From the NCBI RefSeq assembly GCF_016806125.1, contig NZ_CP047170.1, positions 124,001 to 188,000 of the forward strand: DNA of 64,000 nucleotides, written 5' to 3'. Position numbers and translations under genes: made by a program. The first letter of the stretch is position 1; every line of letters begins with the position of its first letter. Below the pieces are notes generated by a model. The model saw nothing but the letters and a program-made list of their open reading frames with translations. It did no database searches and had not been told where the DNA came from. Of the stretch, positions 58,937 to 64,000 are shown piece by piece. Origin of the DNA: Ponticoccus alexandrii. Its GTDB lineage: Bacteria > Pseudomonadota > Alphaproteobacteria > Rhodobacterales > Rhodobacteraceae.

Positions 58937-59665
58937 TCAGGTCACCCCGGCGCGCAGCAACACGCTGACGGCGCTGTCGAAATGCTCGGACATGGCGGCT
59001 TCGGCGCGGCGGGCATCCTGCGCCGTGATCGCCGTCGCGATGCGTTCGTGGCACCTGATATTGTCCCGGCGGTTCTGATACGTCGCGCGCGAACGCCAGC
59101 CGATGGCCCAAGTCTGCCGCGTGACGATCCAGAAGCTGTCGACAAGCATTGCGTAGAGGTGGTTACCCGAGGCCTTCGCGATCAGGGAATGAAAGCGGAT
59201 GTCCAACTCCATCAACTCGGTGTGCCCGCCTTCGAGGGCGGCGACCATGCGGGCGGTGATGTCGAGCAGCTCAGTGGCCTCGGCATCGCTGCGGCGCATT
59301 GCGGCAAGGCCCACGGTGCGCAGCTCCAGCGTCCGGCGCACGTCCAGCACCTGCTGGATGCTCAGCCCCCGGCTGTAGGTCGCATGGTCCAGCACAAGGC
59401 TGAGGGCAGAGGCATCGGGCAAGGCCACCCGTGCCTTGCGCGATCCGCCGATATCGAGAATCCGCAGCGTGGCAAGACCGCGCAACGCCTCGCGGGTCAC
59501 GGGGCGGGATACGCCCAGATGCTCTGCCAGAGCGGCCTCGGACGGCAGCGGGTCGCCCGGGCGCAACCCCTGCGCGCGGATCAGGTCGCGGATGCCGGTC
59601 ATGGCCATTTCGGCCAGTCCCGGCTCGCTTGATATCGGCTTTGTCACAGGGGGACCTTTCTGCAT
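58937..59665 (-). CDS. GntR-family regulator (FadR/FCD type) of the acid-sugar operon
   Basis: 242 residues. Winged helix-turn-helix LRPGDPLPSEAALAEHLGVSRPVTREALRGLATLRILDI (about 34-72), FCD domain after (VLDVRRTLELRTVGLAAMR; ELDIRFHSLIAKASGNH; RCHERIATAITAQDARRAEAAMSEHFDSA). Divergent from the dehydratase gene with an operator palindrome in the gap. The start could also be a GTG at 59647, which has a better-placed AAAGG. The effector is probably the sugar acid or its 2-keto-3-deoxy product. Confidence 0.88.
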   Translation of the reverse strand: MQKGPPVTKPISSEPGLAEMAMTGIRDLIRAQGLRPGDPLPSEAALAEHLGVSRPVTREALRGLATLRILDIGGSRKARVALPDASALSLVLDHATYSRGLSIQQVLDVRRTLELRTVGLAAMRRSDAEATELLDITARMVAALEGGHTELMELDIRFHSLIAKASGNHLYAMLVDSFWIVTRQTWAIGWRSRATYQNRRDNIRCHERIATAITAQDARRAEAAMSEHFDSAVSVLLRAGVT

Positions 59666-59728
59666 CGGTTCGCGCCCTTCCCTCTGGCGAAGGGCGCTTT
59701 GCGGGGTTCCCTACCAGTTTTCGCCAAC

Positions 59729-59741
59729 ATTGTCTGACAAT
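59729..59741. promoter_or_regulatory. FadR-type operator between divergent genes
   Basis: ATTGTC-T-GACAAT is a perfect 6-base inverted repeat with one central base. A second partial copy (ATTGTC half-site) begins at 59751. Both lie between the GntR gene and the dehydratase gene. Confidence 0.6.
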
Positions 59742-59846
59742 AAATAGCCAATTGTCACAAAATCTGGGCACGGCTTGTCAGGACTGCTAGGGTCCGCAGA
59801 GACAAACGCCACCGGCCTGGCCGGGCGCGCAGGGAGGACATCCGAC

Positions 59847-61043
59847 GTGAAGATCACCGCCATCCGCACCTATCGGGCGGAGGAATTCGCCAATGTGCTC
59901 TGGGTCCATGTGGAAACCGATGCCGGGATCACCGGCCTCGGCGAGACCTTCTACGGGGCCGAAGCCTGCGAGGCCCATATCCACAACACGCTGGCCGTTC
60001 GGTTGCTGGGCCAGAACCCGCTGAACATCGAGGCGCTGCACAAGGAGATGGTCAGCCTGCCCAACGCGCAGGCGTCGACCGGGGTCGAATATCGCGCCGC
60101 CTCGGCCGTCGATATCGCGCTGTGGGACATCTTCGGCAAGGTCGCGGGCCAGCCGGTGCATGTGATGCTGGGCGGCCAAAGCTGGGACCGCATCCGCGTC
60201 TACAACACCTGCGCAGGCACGCGCTATGTGCGCACCAACAAGATCAAGCCGGTCGACACCTGGAACCGCGATGAAGGCCGCTACGAGGATCTCGACGCCT
60301 TCATGACCGACGCGGGTGCACTCGCCGAGAACCTGCTGGAAAGCGGCATCACCGCAATGAAGATCTGGCCCTTCGACCCGCCCGCGATCGAGAACAAGGG
60401 CATGTTCATCACCGCAGAGCAGATGAAGGCGGCGGTGAAGCCCTTCGAACAGATCCGCAAGGCGGTCGGCGACCGCATGGACATCATGGTCGAGATGCAC
60501 TGCCTGTGGAACCTGCCGGTGGCCAAGGACATCGCCCGCGTGCTGGAGGACTACGCCCCGCGCTGGTACGAGGACCCGATCCGCATGAACAACGCGCAGG
60601 CGCTGGCGGAATTCGCCGCCTCGACCTCTGTCTGGACCTGCGCCTCGGAAACGCTGGGCTCTCGCTTCGCCTACAAGGAATACCTCGACCGGGACGCCGC
60701 CCATGTGGTCATGGCCGATCTGTGCTGGACCGGTGGCCTGACCGAGGGCCGCAAGATCGCGGCGCTGGCGGACCTGCACCACCGCCCCTTCGCGCCCCAT
60801 GACTGCATCGGCCCGGTGGGCTTTGCCGCCGCGATCCACATGTCCTTCAGCCAGCCCAATACGCTGATCCAGGAGTCGGTGCGCGCCTTCTACGATGGCT
60901 GGTACAAGGAACTGGTGACCGAGGTGCCGCGCATCGAGGGCGGCTATGTCTACCCCATGGAGGGTCCCGGCCTCGGCACCGAGCTGCGCCCCGAACTCTT
61001 CGGGCGCGGCGACCTGACAACACGCATTTCGGAGGTTTCATGA
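59847..61043 (+). CDS. Enolase-superfamily acid-sugar dehydratase (mandelate racemase subgroup)
   Basis: 398 residues from GTG 59847 (AGGGAGG upstream). Barrel residues: MKIW (Lys162), VEMHC (Glu206 metal, His208), YEDPI (Glu232 metal), SETLG (Glu258 metal), and the Asp281/His308 dyad (VMADLCW; APHDCIGPVG). The His-Asp dyad and family length fit sugar-acid dehydratases that give 2-keto-3-deoxy acids. The first metal ligand is Glu rather than the usual Asp. The following SDR and hydroxyacid dehydrogenase would process the product. Which sugar acid (galactonate, arabinonate and others) cannot be told. Confidence 0.87.
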   Translation: MKITAIRTYRAEEFANVLWVHVETDAGITGLGETFYGAEACEAHIHNTLAVRLLGQNPLNIEALHKEMVSLPNAQASTGVEYRAASAVDIALWDIFGKVAGQPVHVMLGGQSWDRIRVYNTCAGTRYVRTNKIKPVDTWNRDEGRYEDLDAFMTDAGALAENLLESGITAMKIWPFDPPAIENKGMFITAEQMKAAVKPFEQIRKAVGDRMDIMVEMHCLWNLPVAKDIARVLEDYAPRWYEDPIRMNNAQALAEFAASTSVWTCASETLGSRFAYKEYLDRDAAHVVMADLCWTGGLTEGRKIAALADLHHRPFAPHDCIGPVGFAAAIHMSFSQPNTLIQESVRAFYDGWYKELVTEVPRIEGGYVYPMEGPGLGTELRPELFGRGDLTTRISEVS

Positions 61044-61807
61044 GCCATCCCCTGTTCGATCTGAGTGGCAAGACCGCCCTCATCACCGGTTCTTCCCGCG
61101 GCCTTGGCCGCGCCTTCGCCGAAGGTCTGGCGCAGGCCGGTGCCCGCATTGTGTTGAACGGCGTGAATGCCGACCGGCTGGAGACCGCCGCGCGGGAGAT
61201 GCGCGATCAGGGCTTTGACGTGCTGACCTCGGCTTTCGACGTGGCGGACGAGGCAGCCATCGTCGCCGCCTTCGAGGCGCTGGACGCCGAGGGCATCGCG
61301 GTCGACATCCTTGTGAACAACGCCGGCATCCAGTTCCGCAAGCCGATGCTGGAGCTCGACACCGCCGACTGGCGCCGGGTCATCGACATCAACCTGACCG
61401 CCGCTTTCGTGGTGGGCCGCGAGGCCGCGAAGCGCATGGCCGGACGGGGCCGGGGCAAGGTGATCAACATCGGCTCGCTGACCTCGGAACTGGCCCGCGC
61501 CACGGTTGCGCCCTACACGGTGGCCAAGGGCGGCATCAAGATGCTGACCAAGGCCATGGCCGCCGAATGGGGCGAGAAAGGCATCCAGGCCAACGCTATC
61601 GGGCCGGGCTACATGGTCACCGACATGAACGAGGCGCTGTTGTCGAACCCCGAGTTCGACAACTGGGTCAAGGGCCGCACGCCGATGCGCCGCTGGGGCC
61701 TGCCCGAGGAACTGGCAGGCACCTGCATCTACCTTGCCTCGGATGCCTCCAACTATGTCTCGGGCCAGATCATCTATGCCGATGGCGGCATGATCTCGGT
61801 GCTGTGA
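61040..61807 (+). CDS. Short-chain dehydrogenase/reductase (gluconate 5-dehydrogenase-like)
   Basis: 255 residues. Cofactor loop TGSSRGLG (16-23), VNNAG (about 93-97), Ser in NIGSLTS, and YTVAKGG (catalytic Tyr and Lys, about 155-161). The N-terminal LFDLSGKTALITGSSRGLG and C-terminal DASNYVSGQIIYADGGM resemble IdnO/Ga5DH oxidoreductases of sugar acids. It overlaps the dehydratase stop (ATGA) and likely oxidises or reduces an acid sugar in the same pathway. Confidence 0.9.
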   Translation: MSHPLFDLSGKTALITGSSRGLGRAFAEGLAQAGARIVLNGVNADRLETAAREMRDQGFDVLTSAFDVADEAAIVAAFEALDAEGIAVDILVNNAGIQFRKPMLELDTADWRRVIDINLTAAFVVGREAAKRMAGRGRGKVINIGSLTSELARATVAPYTVAKGGIKMLTKAMAAEWGEKGIQANAIGPGYMVTDMNEALLSNPEFDNWVKGRTPMRRWGLPEELAGTCIYLASDASNYVSGQIIYADGGMISVL

Positions 61808-61808
61808 C

Positions 61809-62777
61809 ATGATGAACATTGTCTTCTACGGCGCCAATGCCGCCACCTTCGAGCCGGGCCTGTCCGAGCAGCTGGACATGCCGCACAAGATCACCGTGAT
61901 CTCGGACGCCGCCGACGGCCCGGGCGAGGCCGACGCTCTGGCCGGGGCCGACGTCGTCGTCGGTGTGCATTTCGCGGGCACGGGCGTACAGAACGCCCGG
62001 CTGTTCCAGTTGCCCGCAGCCGGTTACGACAAGGTCGACATGAACGCGCTGCCCGCGGGCTGCGCCCTCTGCAACGCCTTCGGGCACGAGAACGCCATCG
62101 CGGAATATGTCATGACGGCACTGCTGTCGCGTCATGTGCCGCTAGCGGATGCGGATGCCCGGCTGCGGCAGGGCGACTGGCACTACTGGGCCGGCGGCCC
62201 GGACGGGCTGCGGACAGAGATGGGCCAGCAGAGCATCGGCATCCTCGGCCACGGCCATATCGGCAAGGCGGTCAAGGAGCGCGCGCTGGCCTTCGGCATG
62301 ACGGTCCACGTCGCCAACCGCTCGCCGGTCGAAGATGCGCGCGTCACGGCCCATGGGCTGGAGGCGCTGACCGCGATGGCCGGACAGGTGGACGTGCTGC
62401 TCAACACGCTGCCACTGACCGGCAGCACCGAAGGTTTGATCGGCGCGGATGTGCTCGGCGCTCTGCGCGATGGCGCTGTTGTCATGAATGTCGGGCGCGG
62501 GCCGGTGATCGACGAGGACGCTTTGTTTGGCGCGCTGAAAGGGGGCCGCCTGAACGCGGTGCTCGACACCTGGTACGTCTATCCCTCGGCGGAGGACACG
62601 TCTCCGCAGCCCTCGAAGCACCCGTTTCGCGACCTGCCGAACGTCACCCTCACCCCGCACATGTCTGGCTGGACCACCGGCACCATTGCCCGCCGCACCG
62701 CCACCGTGGCGGAGAACGTCAACCGGCTGGCACGCGGCGAGACGCTGATCAACATCGTCAAGGCCGCCCGGGACTGA
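61809..62777 (+). CDS. D-isomer-specific 2-hydroxyacid dehydrogenase
   Basis: 322 residues. NAD loop GHGHIGKAVKERALAFGMTV (about 147-166), NVGRGPVIDEDAL (catalytic Arg region, about 225-237), LDTWYVYPSAED and LTPHMSGW (catalytic His, about 281-288). The usual NAD motif GxGxxG reads GHGHIG. It starts one base after the SDR stop, so it is the third gene of the acid-sugar operon; a 2-ketoacid or 2-hydroxyacid intermediate is the expected substrate. Confidence 0.9.
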   Translation: MMNIVFYGANAATFEPGLSEQLDMPHKITVISDAADGPGEADALAGADVVVGVHFAGTGVQNARLFQLPAAGYDKVDMNALPAGCALCNAFGHENAIAEYVMTALLSRHVPLADADARLRQGDWHYWAGGPDGLRTEMGQQSIGILGHGHIGKAVKERALAFGMTVHVANRSPVEDARVTAHGLEALTAMAGQVDVLLNTLPLTGSTEGLIGADVLGALRDGAVVMNVGRGPVIDEDALFGALKGGRLNAVLDTWYVYPSAEDTSPQPSKHPFRDLPNVTLTPHMSGWTTGTIARRTATVAENVNRLARGETLINIVKAARD

Positions 62778-62879
62778 CGGCGGGGATCAGACGGGGCGCG
62801 AGGGAGATGCAGGGCGAAAGCACGGACCCAGCCGCGCATCGCCAGGACCGGCAGGGGCGCTGCCCCGTTCCACCCTGCC

Positions 62880-63842
62880 CTATTCCGCCAGGTGGCAGGC
62901 CACGCGGGTCTGCCCGAGGTGGCGCATCTCGGGCCGGGTCGTCTTGCAGACCGCCTGCGCGATGGGGCAACGCGGGTGAAAGGCGCAGCCGGGCGGCGGG
63001 TTGATCGGATCCGGGATCTCACCCTCGGGCGGCTGCACCTCGCGGCCAAAGCCATCCATGCGCGGTGCCGCCTCCAGAAGCATCTGCGTGTAGGGGTGCT
63101 TCGGATCGTCGAAAAGCGCCTCGGGCGCGGCCTCTTCCACCAGCCGCCCAAGGTAGAGCACGCCGATGCGGTCCGCCATGTGGCGCACCACCGTCAGGTC
63201 GTGGCTGATGAAGACATAGGTCAGGCCGAACTGGTCCTTGAGGTCGCTCATCAGGTTCAGCACCTGCGCCTGCACCGAGACATCCAGCGCCGAGGTCGGC
63301 TCGTCGCAGACGATCAGACGCGGGTCCGAAGCCAGCGCCCGGGCGATGCAGATGCGCTGGCGCTGCCCGCCCGAGAACTCATGCGGGAACTTGCCAGCGT
63401 CCTTGACCGACAGGCCGACCTGTTCCAGCAGTTTCTCGGCCAGTCCCTCGGTCTTTCCGCCGCGCGCGGCGACGGGTTCGACGATGATATCGCGCACCCG
63501 CCAGCGCGGATTGAGCGAGGCATAGGGGTCCTGAAAGATCATCTGGATGTCGGCCCGGACCTTCGCGACCTTGGCCGCATCGGTTTCGCGCGCAAGGTCC
63601 ACACCCTCGATCTGGACCGCGCCGTCCGAGGGCCGCAGAAGCCCCACCAGCATCTTGCCGATGGTCGACTTTCCCGATCCGCTTTCACCGACCAGCGCGT
63701 AGGTCGTGCGTTCCGGGACTTCGAAATCGACCTCTGACACGGCGGTCAGATAGGCCTTGGGGCGTCGTTCCAGCACGCGGTTCAACCAGGGTTTCGAGAC
63801 GTCGAAAACGCGGCTGAGACTATCGACCTTGACCAATGCCAT
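62880..63842 (-). CDS. Oligopeptide/dipeptide ABC importer ATPase (OppF/DppF type)
   Basis: 320 residues. Walker A GESGSGKSTIGKMLVG (about 52-67), FQDPYASLNPRWRVRDII, FSGGQRQRICIARAL, IVCDEPTSALDVSVQAQVL, and the C-terminal oligopeptide-type extension with GCAFHPRCPIAQAVC (a Cys pattern seen in the OppD/F family). It starts one base inside the stop of the OppD-type gene (TAATG). The cargo could be peptides or, in plant-associated relatives, sugar oligomers; nothing here decides. Confidence 0.93.
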   Translation of the reverse strand: MALVKVDSLSRVFDVSKPWLNRVLERRPKAYLTAVSEVDFEVPERTTYALVGESGSGKSTIGKMLVGLLRPSDGAVQIEGVDLARETDAAKVAKVRADIQMIFQDPYASLNPRWRVRDIIVEPVAARGGKTEGLAEKLLEQVGLSVKDAGKFPHEFSGGQRQRICIARALASDPRLIVCDEPTSALDVSVQAQVLNLMSDLKDQFGLTYVFISHDLTVVRHMADRIGVLYLGRLVEEAAPEALFDDPKHPYTQMLLEAAPRMDGFGREVQPPEGEIPDPINPPPGCAFHPRCPIAQAVCKTTRPEMRHLGQTRVACHLAE

Positions 63843-64000
63843 TACAGGGCCTCTTCTTGGGCGTCTTGTGTCAGGGGGTACCAGCAGGCGGCCTTACCGT
63901 CCTGCACCTTCGGCGGGGGCGGCTGGCGGCAGAGGTCGGTGGCCCGGGGGCAGCGCGGGTGAAAGGCGCAGCCGTCGGGGACCGCGTCCAGCCGGGGCAT
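63842..64000 (-). CDS. Oligopeptide ABC importer ATPase (OppD/DppD type), C-terminal fragment
   Basis: The last 52 residues of a protein entering from the right edge: MPRLDAVPDGCAFHPRCPRA, then TDLC and a final AACWYPL segment, the C-terminal oligopeptide extension of OppD/DppD ATPases. The TAA stop shares one base with the ATG of the OppF-type gene, the usual D-F order. The first codon in the window is only the window edge, not a start. Confidence 0.85.
   Translation of the reverse strand: MPRLDAVPDGCAFHPRCPRATDLCRQPPPPKVQDGKAACWYPLTQDAQEEAL

Noticed and set aside
1-64000. CRISPR arrays, tRNA or rRNA genes, insertion sequences, prophage or integrase genes
   Set aside because: Nothing with repeat-spacer structure, cloverleaf 3' ends, ribosomal RNA segments, transposase or integrase motifs was noticed on either strand.

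Overview
The window reads as accessory catabolic DNA from a high-GC alphaproteobacterium, most like the Rhodobacteraceae/Roseobacter group. This is judged from base composition, promoter style (TTGACA-like -35 with TAGGNT/TACGNT -10 boxes) and gene content; the genus cannot be fixed. Genes are tightly packed into 4-base ATGA/GTGA or 1-base TGATG overlaps. Almost every block pairs an ABC importer with the enzymes for its cargo and a dedicated regulator. I saw no rRNA, tRNA, CRISPR array, insertion sequence or replication origin.

Region 1 (1-14279): two divergent units share a regulatory gap. Leftward: a purine nucleoside phosphorylase, an MTA/SAH-type deaminase, an MtnA isomerase, a cytosolic biotin/DMSO-sulfoxide-reductase-type molybdoenzyme, a two-part transketolase, a RuBisCO-like protein and the start of a secreted protein. 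Rightward: a BMP/Nup nucleoside ABC importer and a SorC regulator. Together they look like an undescribed import and salvage route for 5'-methylthioadenosine, its sulfoxide or another 5'-modified nucleoside. This is the most interesting system in the window.

Region 2 (14280-25500): an AGE-type epimerase, then a leftward amino-sugar operon (NagB, SIS protein, NagA, a ceramidase-fold protein and a sugar ABC importer) controlled by a LacI repressor whose operator fills the promoter spacer. A decayed BKACE gene fragment follows.

Region 3 (26060-39867): an apparent regulon for an aromatic or heteroaromatic acid. It holds a TauABC/NMT1-type importer, an EamA exporter, UbiX and UbiD, two tandem amidohydrolase-2 proteins (one lacking the HxH metal motif), a CobW-family metallochaperone, a three-subunit molybdenum hydroxylase and a GntR regulator. 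A shared ATTGT-N2-A(C/T)AAT motif in front of three transcription units links them.

Region 4 (40236-50424): a CodA-like deaminase with a LysR gene; an IMPase-family phosphatase with a ferric/AfuA-type ABC importer and divergent LacI (paired operators); and an M20 deacylase.

Region 5 (50394-58549): a LacI-controlled ribose-type ABC importer with a phosphotriesterase-homology hydrolase, a PF07090 protein, a ribokinase-family kinase, a BtpA-family TIM barrel and a TenA-family protein. This is an unfamiliar catabolic combination.

Region 6 (58937-64000): a FadR-type GntR diverging from an acid-sugar dehydratase, an SDR and a 2-hydroxyacid dehydrogenase, then the end of an oligopeptide ABC ATPase pair.
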